A DNA stretch of 64,000 bases from Phycomyces blakesleeanus NRRL 1555(-) (GCF_001638985.1 NW_017265143.1:310001-374000), one strand, 5' to 3'; positions 1-13,978 are shown, counted from the first letter of the stretch. Notes: a model not told the origin generated them from the letters alone. A program made the numbers and translations.

Positions 1-603
1 AATATACATCTATTGTTAGTATCTAGATTTCTTACAAAGAAAAAGTCGAGAATATGTGTCATGCTTCACACCATAATCACCAAATATATAATAACCATAA
101 CTTACATTCCCTTGGGAAATCATCTTAATTTTAAACTATTGGTATAACTTCATTTCAATAAAGCTCATCCTGAAATTCAAAATCCCGCCACATGCTGTGA
201 TGAGATCCAGGCAATATGCACGTATACTTTCTGCTTTACATTCTGCTCTTCTTTTACTTATTGCTTAATATTGGCGCAAAACGTATGGACTTATATCCTA
301 GTAGCCGACGGGCCTTTTTTTCGGTATACTTGTGCAAGCAAAATAAAATATAATTCTTTTTTCTACCTTTGAACAAAAAGCGCACAGACCAGCTTAGAGT
401 AACCTACAAATCGCCGTTATTGAAACTTGTACTCAACCTTTAGAGTTATTACTACACCGATCAAGATCAAACACTTTATTACTTCGTTGCTTCTTTGCTT
501 TATTTTGCAAAACCGCTTTCATAAGTACTTTGAGTAAATATTATTAGCTGCTCCTTCTGTCGTAGAACAGTTACACAAACTTAGTAAAAAAAGAAACATA
601 CAG
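1..603. other. AT-rich left edge, no gene seen
   Basis: I see no convincing coding frame here. The DNA is AT-rich with scattered stops in all frames. It borders the GC-richer decayed patch that begins near position 604. Confidence 0.5.
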
Positions 604-1228
604 CTATATCACGTTTGCTCTGACGTGGACATCTAGGACTGACAAAAAGCGCAGTCCTAATCTTAAATCGCAGATGAAAACTTTTTTGTTACATATAGAA
701 CCCCTCCAACGCGTGTCGTTTGTTTTCTCCTTGAGCAACAACAGTCCCGGTTTCATAGTGAGGCGTCTCTTGCGGCCGTTGCAGGGAGATTCTTCCATGC
801 TACAAGCATCGGAAAGTGAAAGTTGTTACTCGCCAGCTCAGTTAATTCTGAGAAGTCGTGGGGCATGGTCTCTTTTCTTTTGGAAAGACTACTGTGTACA
901 TCGCATCGCCAATGTGGAATCATGATGCTGGGGGGAGGGAGGTCTAACCTGTGGTGAGATGTGCTGGCTCTTCACTGCAAACCTGACTGAACTCTTTAAC
1001 GGCTGACGGTGAAGCTACTGGTAGTCGAATGAGCTGGACCTTATCACCTAGTGGTAAGTTCTCTGGCGAGTTCGCACCCACATTACTCGGTGACGAGATG
1101 TGGGGCTGGATGAACGGGTGCTTTCCGTTGGTTTGCCACCATTCCAGCACCTCCTTCGCTACCAAGTCAGGTTTACGTCCTGAAGGAGATTGAGCCGCGT
1201 AATGCGGGGACAAAGAACTTGGTGTCAT
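604..1228 (-). pseudogene. Decayed coding-like patch of unknown origin
   Basis: This stretch is clearly richer in G and C than its surroundings. On the minus strand it holds three short open pieces in different frames: 1228-944 (94 residues from an ATG, with ...KEVLEWWQTNGKHPF...), 866-753 (37 residues, with ...MLVAWKNLPATAARD...) and 798-604. The pieces follow one another in the same direction but need frame shifts to join. That pattern suggests an old gene or mobile-element ORF broken by small indels, or exons of an unrecognised gene. I recognise no family in any piece. The call rests only on composition and on frames lying in order. The plus strand also has an open frame at 674-925, so strand is not certain. 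Confidence 0.25.
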
Positions 1229-2870
1229 GCTTTTTATTCTTTTACTCTTGTAAAGGAACATTAAGTGAAATTCAATCAAATCAAATAGTTTCTTTATATA
1301 TAGCTTTAAACAAATAAATAAAGTCATTTTTAACTAGTATCGTCTCCAATAAAAAAAACACGCTTTTAAACTTTTTTTTTGCTTGCTTGAAGAGCTCAAT
1401 GTTGTAATTAGGAAAGCTCATTTATAAGAGAAATTTAATCCAACTGAATAAATCTAAAAAGAAATAAAATAATATTTGTATATTATAACGTGGTACTTTT
1501 AACCGTGTTTAACTTTAGATGCTGTTTTTGTCTATAAAGTATATAAATTGTAGAATAATGTTTGATGATGCTGTTTCCGTGAATTGTATAGTATTGAATT
1601 TGGCTAATCCGATGGAGATTTTAAAGAGGATGCATTGGAATGAGAGAAAGAAAAAGAGAGAAAGAGAGAAAAAACAAAAAAAAAAAACGAAGAGAAATGA
1701 GAGATGAGAAGACATATAGGCATGCGTGTTTAGAAGAGAAATAGAAAAGTCATCTAGATTAAATACTCAAGTAAGGTCCTCATTGTGTTTACACAGACTG
1801 TGCACAGATAAGTCAATTTGAATGTATTTATGGAACAAGAATCATTATCTACGAGCCTTTTTGTACGTTGAATATCAGTGACTACTTGGTACTTTCCGTT
1901 CGCTATTGAATATACATACATACATACAAGCACAATCATATTCACGGTGCAAAAGATCATTTGAAATCAAATAAGTGTAAATAAGTATTGACAGTTGCAA
2001 AATACATCTTTCAATATCCTGTATCAGAATAGCTCGCCAAATATGCACAGGTCGTTTTTATATTACAGTTCTTAAATACAAGTTATATATGATTTTAGAG
2101 TATTGTTCTACTTTTATTCTTAGGTCGCATTAAAAGTGTATCCATAGTTACATATTTTGATAAAATGCCAGAACTTGTTTTAGAGCATTTATATAATTGC
2201 CACCGCATCAACTCTGTTCATAAACAATAATAAACTATCGGTATTTACCAAGAACAAATTATTTTTTGTTTAATTATAATGTAATTGGCTTTATAGATGT
2301 CATTTCTAAACAAAAATGTTCAACCAATTTAAATGTTATTATTATAATATTTTGATACCTCTTTAGACACACGTTTGAGCAAAAACTTATATACTCTTAG
2401 CCTAGCTATAAAGATTTTGAGAGAACAAATGTCTACCAAGAAAAGACAAACAGTTATTCTAGATTGATATAGAAAAGTCTTGTACATCTTGTACATCTTG
2501 TACGTCTTGTCATGTTTGAATTATTTACTAAAAAGATATCTCTGAAAGTGTTTCAACCTGTTTAAAAATCATTTGCTCTAAACTGGTAAATAGACACACA
2601 TAAATAAACGTATGAGAGAAATAAAACCAAGGAAAAAAAATAATGAAATAAAAAACAAGCTGAATCTTCCATTTTTTTTGTTAAAAAAATATCATCCTTG
2701 TTTGTGTATGTATAATAATATAAAGAGAGAGAGAGAACGATGCAAATGATAATGTTGGAAAAGAAAAAAGATATATAAAGAGTTAAAAGAGAAATATGAA
2801 CCAAAGAAGTATAGAAGCAAAGAAGCTTATTATTATCCTTTTCTTTATATCTCTTTTCTTGTTTGCTTGG
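1229..2870. other. AT-rich intergenic region
   Basis: There is no supportable gene. The region has a purine-rich tract at about 1640-1700, short ATAC repeats near 1915-1927 and many T and A runs. The right end must contain the 3' untranslated region of the minus-strand gene ending at 2871. Confidence 0.5.
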
Positions 2871-5800
2871 CTACTTTACGCTTTTGTTATTACTTGACAA
2901 CCAAGAGTACAAGCCTGAAGACGATTTGCCTTTTGCATTACGTTTTGCGCCATTCTCAAGTTTTAAAAGTGCCTACAAATATTATATTAATGAAAAGAAT
3001 CATTATTATTTTGGGAATTTTGAAAAAAAAGAAAAGAAAATTGAAACAGTATATTATGTTATATGTATGTATTTATGTATGTACGTATATCTTTATATTT
3101 ACCTGTGTTCGTTTTTGCATGGATTCAATAATGTAAGCCTGTTGTTTCACAAGCTCATTCTTAAGTTTGTATTCCCGAGAACCCTTTGGATTCAACCAAG
3201 ACAAAAGCTGCTGGATCTAGATTTAAAATCAATCACATAAAAATATGAATATGAATATTGCTATTAAAAGTATACAACAGTTTGTTTTAGCTTACTTCTT
3301 CTGGTTCAGAATAGTATTTCCACCAGCTACTTGTCAGGGTACTCGGATCGATCTCTTGGTTTTTTAAAGTCTCCATTTGTTTCTCAAGCCATTCTCTCTC
3401 TTGCTCAAATCCCTGGGCTTTCATCAGTTCAAGTATGAACCACTGACCACCACCTCTTCCCCAGGGCTGCTCAGGTAAATCTGTGCGCACGTCACGCTCC
3501 ATCATTATCTGAATATCAACAAACGTTGGGCTCTGGACATAGAGGCGCCCGGATCCGTAGGTATTGCTAGTACCCACGTTGTCTAGATAAATATATTGGT
3601 TGTAGAACCTATCTCGTCCCAATGGGCGAATTCTCAGTGTCATGTATTTGCGCATGTCTTTTTCCAATTGTTCCTCCTGTATCAAAATGTGGATGTAGAT
3701 ATAGATGTGAATATTTTCTCTCATTATCTCTTATTTTATTTTGCTTTGCTTTTAATATATATATATATAAATTACCATACCTTTTTATGCAGCGCCTTTT
3801 CTTCTTCATCTAGCTTCCTTCTTTCTTCAGCTTTTAATCGCAACTCTTGGTTCCTTGCCTTGGTTGCTTCCCGCTGTTTTTCATATTGCTTTTTACGCAG
3901 TGCCTCCATCTCTGCCCGCTTTTTCTGCTTTTGTTTAAGCTTTTCTTGCCTTGACAAATGTCTCCTTGCGCGCTTTTTGGGACCTTGAGAAGGTCTGATG
4001 TTTTTAAAGTTATTAAATTAGACCACATACAATATATATATAATTCTAATATTCTTGCAACTTACGTGTCACTATCTGCAGATTCACCTGAACCTTCTTC
4101 ATCAGAATTACTGTCAAAGTCATCTCCAGACTCGCTATTTTCAGAATTGGATTCGCCATCGTCATCATCATCGTCTGAAGATTCCTGCTCTTCTTTGTCT
4201 GCTTGGTCTCGGCGATCGAGTTCTGCACGTCGAAATGCTCTATTTTGTGTGTATGTGTATGTATGTATTGAGTAAAGAATTAAATACGTAAAATACACAA
4301 CAGATAACCAACATTTTGTATACTCACAATAACTTGACTTCTTTGTTCATTTCAACCTTTTGTCTCCTGAATTCAGTCAATTGCTCTTGACATTCTTCCA
4401 TATATTCTCTAATTAATATATAGAATAGATGGTTAGAGATCAGTTTTATATTCTATTCATCTATTCTTTTTCTCTTTCTTTTCTTAACGAGTTTTTTTTT
4501 AAGATAATAATAATTATAATATAAAGGCTTACTTTATCAAGGTAGACTCATTCACAACATCCACCAAGAATTTAAGGACTGTCAATTTGTGCTTGATGCT
4601 TAGGGAAGGATACTGTTTCTCACGTTCGGATGCTGTCGAATTGTTGCGGGGTACCAGGTGTCGCAGAATTTGATCAAGTTGAGGGATCATGTCTGGAGTG
4701 GCAATCTCATTGAGACAGCCAATCAGAACAGACTCCCATCCCTTGCGCTCATTGGTTTGGCGAATCTCCTTTTTATCCCATCCCTGGCCGATCTTGAGTT
4801 GCTCAGGATCCCGCCATCCACGTTCCACTTGTTGTCTTCGTAGACGTGAAAATGCAGTTGGTTTTCCAGCGTCACCCTTCCGACTGTCACCTTTTGTTGA
4901 TTCACCTTTTACTTTTTTACTTTTATTACTCTTATTACCATTACTATCATCGTAGTCATCATCTTCATTTTCATCGTCTTCGTTATTATCATCGTCTTCT
5001 TCGTTGTCGTACTTGTCTCTGTCATTTCCCTTGGGTTTGGGGTTGGTTTGTTTTTGATGATCGTCTTCTTCACTTTCGTTTTCTTCGTCCTCAAGCGCCT
5101 CGAGATAATCTTCAACAGCCTCACCACTGGCAATTTCATTTGCAATATCTTCCTTTCGTTCACGAATGATTACATTGAGCAAGCATGCGTTACATTCGAT
5201 CATGACGGTTGATTTTACAGAATTGGATTGGATCAAGGCACGTTCAAAGTCATCTACACTAAAGGGCGATAACTGGAGAGGGTCTGAGAAGACATTGAGG
5301 AAGCTCCAGAGAATCAAGGATTGTTCGATAAATTCGGTTGGCAAGACTGATTCAATGCGAGGGATTGGGCGCGCGGGTCTTCCTCCGCTTGGGTAAGGGA
5401 TCCTTTTTATTTGTTGTTGTTGTTGCTGCTGCTGCTGCTGGTGGCCGTATAATCCATCATTTTCTTCATTTTTAAGGTTTGTGGGTGTCATGTCGACAAG
5501 AACCCAATTGAGATTCGGATCTTTGCGATAGATTGGTAGGTCGAGATCCTCGACCGGGTATTTGACAGCTGCCTGCTTGCGTCTCTCTTCACGCTGACGA
5601 TCTTTTTCTTCTTTGATCCGTGCCTTTTGCAACAGCGTGTCTTCTTTGCGGGCTCTCTTCTCGGCTTCCTTTTCGTCTGTGGTTTTTGCAGCCTTTCTCT
5701 TTCGGATCTTGGCGTAGACGAGGTCTTGGGCTTCTTGAAGATGAGATGGCAACGATGTGTCGAGTTTGTAGTGGTTTGCAACGTTTGGCTATCACAGAAA

Positions 5801-7941
5801 AAAAATGTATATATATATATATATATATATTGATTCATTTGGAAATTTATCAATTGATTTATATGTGTGCGTGTGTTTGCGTAGGTTACCCAGGAAATTA
5901 TAATTATATGATTATTATTGTTGTTATAAACACACACATATATATGTATATATTACACAGACACGTGCGTTTTTGTGTGCGTTTTTTATGAATGTATGTA
6001 GTGTATATATGTGTATGTATTTTCGAGAGAGAGAGAGAGAGAGAGTGTGTGTGTGTGTGTGTATATATAGACATATATGAATAGAAAAGACCAGGTTCCT
6101 TTTAGGTTGAGTAAAACAAGGAATAAAAGGTATTTTCTTCTTCTTCTTCTTCTTTAAAAATAAAATAAAAAATAAAATATTATTATCTTTTGCTACCTTT
6201 ATAAGCCATGGTGCGCCAAGGTAACTGTCTTTGTGAGTGCATTCTCGAATGAATCTTTGGATGACTGGGCGACAAAATGAACGTTGATCTCTCCTACAAA
6301 ATCAAATATAATATAATATATATATATATATATTTTAAATATTATCTTGAAAAAATAATAGTAAAATAATTTAAATCTATATATTACTTTATCTCATCTG
6401 AATCAACTAGACGGAAGAAATTTTCAATTGGTTCTTCGTCTTGGTTGACTAATTGAATTCTATATTGAAGAGATGGTGGCGGTGGAAGTGGAGGTGATGG
6501 TGACGGTGATGGTGATTGTGATTGTGATTGTGATTGTAGTTGTGGTTGTGGTTGTGGTTGTGGTATTTGTTGCAGGGTTTCAGGTTCGCTTTGATCGTCA
6601 ATCATAATTTCGTCTTCATCAATTGTCGACTGTGATTCTTCTGGATGGAGAAAAGCATCAGGGAATCGAAGGCGTCCATTTGGTTGGCGAGGAATTCCAT
6701 CATCTTCTGATTCAGTTGTCGAATTACTATTACTATTATTATTACTATTACTGTGATTGTTATTATTATTGATGCTGTTGCTGTTGCTGTTGCTGATGTT
6801 GATGTTGGATTTGGATTTGGGTCTTGGTTTGCTCTTGGTTTTGGTCTTTATTTTACTGTTGTTGTTAATGCTGTGGATGCTGTGCTTGCTGTTGATGTTA
6901 TTATCTGATTGACGTCTAATGGTTTGGTTATTTGGTTTGATAGATTTTTGATTGGCGAGAGACTCTATACTGGATTCATTCGAAATCTTCTCAATGATTT
7001 TCGCAAGGTAGCTACAATTGATAATTAGGAATACGTAAATGAATAAATATTTATCAAGATGTACTTTATTATTATTACTATTATTTTGAATATATAATAA
7101 TAAGAAAAAGGTTTTAACTTACATGTCTTCTCCTAAAGCCCAATGAACAACTTCACCAACTTCGAAATGTGTTTTAAAGTAATTGTAGATATCTTCTACC
7201 AAAGCATCCAATCGAATGGTTTCTATATACAGATATATACATATAAATTTGTGTATACAAACATTAATACAATGAATATACAAAATCACATAAAAATCAC
7301 ATATATTTTTATTAAGCAAAATAGATAAATAATTGTAATTATAATTGTAATTGCAATCGTCATCGTCATCGTATAGAAACAGTAAGAAAATAAACTTACG
7401 GAACTGAACCCGATCAAGCATGTGTTTCCGAAGAGTAATGCAAAACCTGAATTCTGCCCGATTGTCATCTCCACTTTCACTTTCTAATGCTTGTTCATAA
7501 GTGAGGTTTTGACGCCCAGTGGCTTCACATTCCCAGATCGGTTGTTGGTAAAGAGCTAGTCGATTGATGTATGATCTATGTATACATTTGTTGTTGTTGT
7601 AATAATTCAATAATTTTTTTTAAAGAAAAAGAAAGAAAAGAATAAGAAGTTTAAGGTAATAATAAATTGTGTCCTGTGTAATGATTTTCAATGTTTGATG
7701 CCCAATGTACAATAAAGAAAGAAAGTTTATATTTCTTTACTGTCTGTCTGCAAGTGTGTGTATGTGTATGTGTGTGCAGCATAATATATATATATATTAT
7801 TATTTTTTAAAAAAAAGGATACTCGTAACTTGTAAAGACTTCATTCGTAAACCGTAGGTACCAAACTTCCTTTCTTTTCTTCTTTGGGTCGTAGGATGTT
7901 GGTGCTATGGGAGCTACACGTTTGTTGTTCAAGAGTGGCAT
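2871..7941 (-). CDS. ITC1: ISWI chromatin-remodelling partner, Itc1/ACF1 type (WAC-DDT-WHIM)
   Basis: The encoded protein (1145 residues) should be the large non-catalytic subunit that pairs with an ISWI ATPase to slide nucleosomes. Twelve exons join in frame: 7941-7823, 7575-7400, 7222-7123, 7011-6388, 6293-6197, 5788-4533, 4408-4328, 4239-4066, 3994-3781, 3676-3296, 3216-3103 and 2972-2871. Residues about 20-130 form a WAC DNA-binding domain, with a start MPLLNNKRV and the pattern WYLRF...SYINRLALY...W.CEATG. A DDT domain lies at about 522-584 (LILWSFLNVFSDPLQLSPFSVDDF in part). WHIM modules follow at about 730-790 (LSIKHKLTVLKFLVD) and 950-985 (LRIRPLGRDRFYNQYIYLD). Between the WAC and DDT domains are PQ, SQ and SP repeats, a polyQ run and a charged coiled-coil region. 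No PHD finger or bromodomain follows, so the layout is yeast Itc1-like rather than animal ACF1. The neighbour DIS3 is divergent, about 1 kb away. Confidence 0.93.
6024..6061. repeat. AG then GT dinucleotide microsatellite
   Basis: A run of GA units passes directly into a run of GT units. It lies inside the intron between the fifth and sixth exons of the ITC1-like gene. Confidence 0.9.
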
Positions 7942-8963
7942 TTACCGCAAGAAATGATCTATAAGGTAGTGAAGTCGCGTTTGTAAGGAACGTGACAAGA
8001 ATAGGTGAGAGGAGAGGAGAGGAGAGGGTTGGTTGGTTTGGTATGAAAATACAAAATGAAAAAAATAATGTGTAAAAGAGAGGTGTGGTTGGTTGGCTGG
8101 TGTGTGTTATTTTTTTTTTAATTATAAAAAAAAGGTGTTTTAGTAGGTAGTGCGTGTTGTGTTGTTGTTTTTTGTGTGCTTGTAGACAAATATTTTAAAA
8201 ATAAATAAAATAAAATAAATAAAATAAAAAATAAAAAATAAAAATAAAATAATTATATAATTTTTTTTCTATTTTAGAAAAGCGAGCAATTTAATGGTCA
8301 ATTTCAATTAAGAAAAGAAGAAAAAAAGAAGGTTTTTTTTTGTGCGAGCGTATATGTGTGTATATTGGAGAAGTTGAGAGGCAGATATAGAGGTAAGAGA
8401 TAGATGGGGGGGGGAAGGGGGAAAATTTGGTAGGAAAGAGTGTGGATTCAAATGCAGTGGAAATCCAGTGCAGTGATAATGAAAGATATAAAGATGTATA
8501 GAGATATAGAGAGAGGGGGGGGGGTAAGGAAGTAAGAAATAGACTTAAAACCAGTAAGAAGGATTCCCACCCACAAATGAAATCGGCATTTAAATATCCA
8601 ACTAAATAGCCACCCTCACACACATAGACACACTAATTTGTATATATTATGTATCTATATAAAAAGATTTATTTAGTTTCTTATTTTAAGTTCCAAAAAA
8701 AGAAAGAAAAAAAGTGACTATGCAATTTTGTTTTTTTAATTTTTTAAGCTATATTTAATTAATAGACTACTGTGTGTAAGTAAGTAAGAGTGAGTGAGTG
8801 AGTGAGTGAGTGAGTGAGTGAGTGAGTGAGTATGTAATTTTTATATGTATATATATGTATATATGTATATAAATTATATTATATTATATAAATTATCCAA
8901 GATATATTTACTCATTCTTTCACTTTGTTCTTCTTATTATTATTTTAGTATAATCGACAATCC
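7942..8963. promoter_or_regulatory. Divergent promoter region between ITC1-like gene and DIS3
   Basis: This roughly 1 kb gap separates two genes transcribed away from each other, so both promoters should lie here. It contains GA-rich runs, G-runs near 8407 and 8515, T and A tracts, and a GAGT microsatellite near the DIS3 side. I cannot name a specific factor site. Open frames inside it are low-complexity and are not taken as genes. Confidence 0.55.
8789..8831. repeat. GAGT tetranucleotide repeat
   Basis: About ten GAGT units lie in the putative 5' region of DIS3, followed by ATAT-rich sequence. Confidence 0.9.
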
Positions 8964-11900
8964 ATGTTACGATCAAAGTCTTTTGTTAAACGTACTCGCA
9001 AGGGTAATGTTGTAAAGGTCGTCAAAGAACATTACCTTCGTGACGACATTAGCTGTTCTTCGGCTGCCTGTTCCGAATGTGAACAAACGCAACCAGTATT
9101 ATCTCCTGAACCACGTTCAACAAGCACGATCAAAGCACATTACCTCATTCCAGATACCAATGTGTTTATGAACCAAGTAAATATCCTCTAATTAATCTAT
9201 TACTATTTTTTTTAAAAAAATAAATAAAAATAAAAAGAACGATATACAAATTACAAATATGTATCTATTTATTTATTCGTGTGTGTATTATGTGTGTTTG
9301 TATATGATAGCTTGACATTATGGAGCATCCATCGATCAAGAATGTCGTTGTCCTCCAGACTGTCAAAGAAGAACTCCGTCACCTTAGTTTGCCAGTCTAC
9401 AACCGAGTTACTAGTATCTTGGCTGATAAAAACAAGCGTTTTTACATGTTTGCAAATGAACATCACCGGTACAGCTTCTTCTTTCTTTTATATATAAATA
9501 TATAGATATGTAATTAATCAATTAACCTTCTAGATGTATATAAATATATAATCTTTACTCACATTAATCATTAGTGATACCTATGTCGAAAAACTTAAGG
9601 ATGAGTCACCAAACGATAGAAATGACAGAGGTAAATATATCATTATAATCATATGTGTCCAAGGATTTTTTTTCTTCTTCTTATATAATCAATTGTTTCA
9701 AATATTGATATTTTACATAATCTAATAATAAATCAATTTCCTTGCCTGCTTTTCTATTATACTTTATCTTATATTATTCTATCTTTCCTTTTTGATCATT
9801 AAAAGCTATCCGTGTTTCTACAAAGTGGTACTCTGATCACTTGAAAAGATGTGCTCCAGGCCACCCCATCGAAGCAGTCATGCTTAGTGATGACCGTGCT
9901 AATCGTGAAAAGGCTGCTGCTACTGGAATCAAGGCTATCTCTGGTAAGGAAAATAACAGTACTTTTATTTATTTTAAAAGTTATTTACTAATCTTTCTTT
10001 TATTTTTGACATTTCTATCTATATATTATAGTAAGAGATTATGTCAAGACTTTACAGGATGTACCTGAACTGTTGGATATGTTGTCTACATCCAATGAGT
10101 CTGCCAAAGATAAGGACGACAAGATTGTCTATGATGAGGTTTGTACAAAACCACCTTTTCTTTTTATCAATTAATTGATTGGATAGTCAGTTAGTCATTT
10201 AGTTAGTTAATTGGTTAATTGGTTGGTTATTTTCTCTAGTATTACATATATATATATATACGTATGTTTGTGTGGAACTAAATTCTCTCTATCTGTATAT
10301 ATATATATATTTTAGCACTTGTCAAGCCCACAAATTACCAATGGTATCAAAAAGGGAACCTTTATTCAAGGAAACCTAAATATCAGTCAACACAATATTC
10401 TTGAAGTAAGCAAATATATTAATATATATGTATATCTTTTTTTTATAAAAAAAAACAAACAAATTAATGATATTAATTATATTCTATTACTCCTCTTACT
10501 ACAAAACACCGTAATATAGGCTACAATTATGGGTAATATCGAAGGCGAAACCCGTACAATTTATATCATCGGACGTAAGAACATGAACCGCAGTATCCAA
10601 GGTGATATTGTGGCTGTCCAATTGCTGCCAAAGAGTGAATGGAAAAAACACGCATCGGTTGTTGTGGAAGACGAAGAAGACGAAGAAAAGATGCAGGGAG
10701 AAGAAGATGTGGAGGCGATTAAAAAGAAAGACGCAATGGATGTAGACAGCGAAGGTGAAGGTGAACCGACAGCAAAGGTTGTTGGTTTGATTAGAAAGAA
10801 GTGGAGACCTTATTGTGGATATATCGTCAAGAAATCTGTTCACACCAAGCCTGGCTCAAATTCTGCAGAAACTGTCGTGTTCCGGCCAATTGATCGCCGG
10901 ATACCTACAATCAGAATTCGTACTTCTCAAGCACACACGCTGTTGGGTAACCGTATTGTGGTCTCTATTGATTCTTGGGCTGCAAACAACATGCAAGTAT
11001 ATAACAATAATATTATATTATATTATATTATATTTATTAATGCATATCATATTTTTATATAGGTATCCAACTGGTCACTTTGTAAAGACATTGGGATCAT
11101 CCGGAGATAGAGAGACAGAAACTGAGGTTTTGTTATTGGAACACGACGTACCTTATCTTGAGTTCTCCAAGCGTGTACTCGAGGATCTTCCTGACGAGGG
11201 TGAAGACTGGGTTGTGACTGAAAAGCATGTTCGCGACGAAAACAGACGTGATCTTCGTGATCTGAATATTTGCAGTATTGATCCCCCAGGTAAATATATA
11301 TGTGTGGATTATATTTGAAATACAATCAAGATATTTTATCTTGCGATTTACTTGATCATATACTTACTTTATAACTCTATAGGATGTACTGATATTGATG
11401 ATGCTCTTCATGTTCGAGAACTCCCCAACGGAAACTATGAAGTTGGTGTCCGTAAGTAAACTAGAATAACAGTGATAGTCAATTAACTTGATTAACTATA
11501 ATTAATTAATGAAAAACATTTATATATACACACTCATACAAAATTTGTTATCATTAGATATTGCTGATGTTACATATTTTGTAAAGAATGGACAGGCAAT
11601 GGATGATGAAGCTGCTTCGCGTGGTACCAGTGTGTACCTTGTAGACAAACGTATTGACATGCTTCCCGGACTTTTGGGAACAAGTAAGTTTTATTGTTGG
11701 CATTGCCGTTACTGCTGCTATTGTTGTTTGAATGTAATTAATTATTATATTCTACAACACTATTAAATATAACATAACATAACATAACATAACATAAAAA
11801 TACTCATACTCTACTATTTATTTCTATTTTATTATTTGAACAATAGATCTCTGTTCATTGAGATCCAATGTTGAACGTTTAGCATTTTCTTGTATTTGGG

Positions 11901-12126
11901 TAAGTTTTTTTTTAAATTAGTACACAAGACAAAAAAAATAATACGACAATATACATAGGTACATGTGTATATTCATATAAATACTGACACTAATGAATAC
12001 TTGTAGGAAGTGAATGAAAACGCAGATATTATCAATGTAGATTTCACAAAGAGTATCATTCGATCCAAACACTCTTTCACTTACGAAGAAGCTCAGAACC
12101 GTATTGATGACGAGTAAGACATACCC

Positions 12127-12160
<34 letters not shown>

Positions 12161-13978
12161 TCCCTCTCTCTATCTCTCTCTTTATTGCTCTTTATCCCTT
12201 GTCCTTTCACCCCCTCCCTCTCCTTCTCTCCCCTCCACACCATTACCAAAACAAAGGCATCTTTACGCTCCACCAAAACACCTGCTCAACTGTAATTTGT
12301 TATTTGCTATCACACAATCCACATATTAACATTATCATTTTTCTTAGTCGTATGCAGGATGATATTACAAAGGGAATTCGTGTTATGAACTCAATGGCAA
12401 AAAAGCTGCGTCAGAAGCGCCTGGACCGCGGTGCCTTGACACTCTCGAGCCCTGAAGTCCGATTCAATCTTGAGAATGATTCTCAGGATCCTGTAGATGT
12501 AGAAATGAAGGAACTCAAGGAGACTAATGCACTTGTGGAGGAATTCATGTTGTTGGCCAATATCTCGGTTGCCGAGAAGATCTACTCAAAGTTCCCCAGT
12601 TCTGCCTTGCTGCGTAAGCACGCTGCCCCTCCAATCAGCAACTTTGACACCCTTCGCAAAGCTCTTTCTGAAGTCGGTGTCACTCTCGAAGTCGACAGTT
12701 CGAAGTCACTTGCTGATTCTCTTGACAAGGCAGTAGTAAGTTGAGTCGATCTTTTTTTTTATTCTTTATTTTGTATGTACATTATGTGTACAACATTTGC
12801 TATAATGATCATTATTACTATTTGACTCAACTATAAAACAAACACTTTTGGTTTTGGTTTTTTAGTTACCTGAAGATCCTTACTTTAACAAACTAGTACG
12901 CATCATGACGACACGTTGCATGATGCAAGCACAATACTTTTGTTCAGGAACAGAGTCAGAAGCTGACTTTAGACATTATGGTCTGGCATCACCTATTTAC
13001 ACTCATTTTACATCTCCTATTCGTCGTTACTCTGGTATGTTTGTATTTCAGTAAAGTGTAATAATATAGTGTAGTGTAGTGTAGTGTAGTGTAGTGTAGT
13101 GTAGTGTAGTGTAGTGTAGTGTAGTGTAGTGTAGTGTAGTATAGTGTACAATTATACTATCTATGGTTGTAGAATGAAGCCTTGATTTTCTATATATATA
13201 ATCTCTCTTTGCTTGAAATTAAACATGTAACCCTTGATTTTGATATTAGATGTGGTCGTACATCGTTTGTTGCAAGCATGCATTGATTCCGATGCTGTCT
13301 ATGGACAAGAACTTATTGACAAGGCCAAAATGAAGGATCTATGTGATGGTAATGTAATTTTTTTCTTTTTAAAAAAAAGAAAGAAAGCAAATACTTGCAT
13401 ACATGCATGTATACATACATATACACACAATAATACTAATAATATTGTATGCTTGTAGGTCTCAATCATCGACATCGCATGGCACAACAGGCTGGTCGTA
13501 GCTCAGTCGAACTTTACACAAACATGTTCTTTAGAAACAAGATTCAGGTTGAAGAAGGTCGTGTAGTACGTGTCTTGAAGAATGGATTTATTGTACTTGT
13601 ACCAAAGTAAGTTTTCTCTTTCTCTCTTTCTTTTCTTTGTTAAACTAACACCTATGTTTTCTTTTTCTCTTTACAAAATTAAAAAGGTATGGTATTGAAG
13701 GTATTGTATATACTACAAAGGTATCCGGTGGATCTTCTCCATTCGTTTATAATGAGGAGAACAACAGCTTGGATGCTCCTGGCGACGTGGTTATCAAGAT
13801 GTTTGGTACTGTCAAGGTCGAGATTTCTATTGAAGGTGATGAAAATGGCATGAGACAAAAGATGAACATGAAGTTGATCGAACCCTACGTCGAGGGTGTG
13901 AGTGCACTTCCCACCACAGCTGCACAAAAGAGAGCTATTGAAAGTGACAGGGCAGCAAAGAAGGCAAAAGCAAACTAA
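8964..13978 (+). CDS. DIS3: Exosome exo/endoribonuclease Dis3/Rrp44
   Basis: The encoded protein (970 residues) is the catalytic subunit of the RNA exosome, degrading RNA 3' to 5' in the nucleus and cytoplasm. Seventeen exons join in frame: 8964-9176, 9311-9468, 9575-9630, 9806-9943, 10032-10138, 10316-10405, 10520-10992, 11063-11289, 11383-11451, 11558-11683, 11847-11899, 12007-12113, 12348-12735, 12866-13034, 13250-13348, 13459-13606 and 13687-13978. Residues 31, 36 and 39 are the CX4CX2C cysteines of the CR3 motif. The PIN endonuclease domain follows with acidic residues D64 (PDTN), E91/E92 and D171/D172 (LSDDRANRE). Cold-shock domains precede the RNB active site [12 protein letters not shown] (acidic D491, D493, D494). 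A C-terminal S1 domain covers the last 100 or so residues. Length matches yeast Rrp44. Both nuclease sites look intact. One intron uses a GC donor. Confidence 0.97.
10993..11062 (+). other. GC-AG intron in DIS3
   Basis: The exon before ends ...AACAT and the intron starts GCAAGT and ends ATATAG. Only this GC donor restores the frame to the conserved [12 protein letters not shown]. The nearby GT four bases downstream would give a different phase. The remaining introns I traced in this gene begin with GT. Confidence 0.85.
13066..13146. repeat. GTGTA pentanucleotide repeat in a DIS3 intron
   Basis: About sixteen nearly perfect GTGTA units fill much of the intron between exons 13250-13348 and 12866-13034. 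Confidence 0.95.

Noticed and set aside
8291..8623. 110-codon minus-strand frame
   Set aside because: It is Leu/Ser/Tyr-rich low complexity from purine-rich repeats in the divergent promoter region.
12199..12744. A separate small gene
   Set aside because: It is exon 12348-12735 of DIS3 with intron sequence read through at its front.
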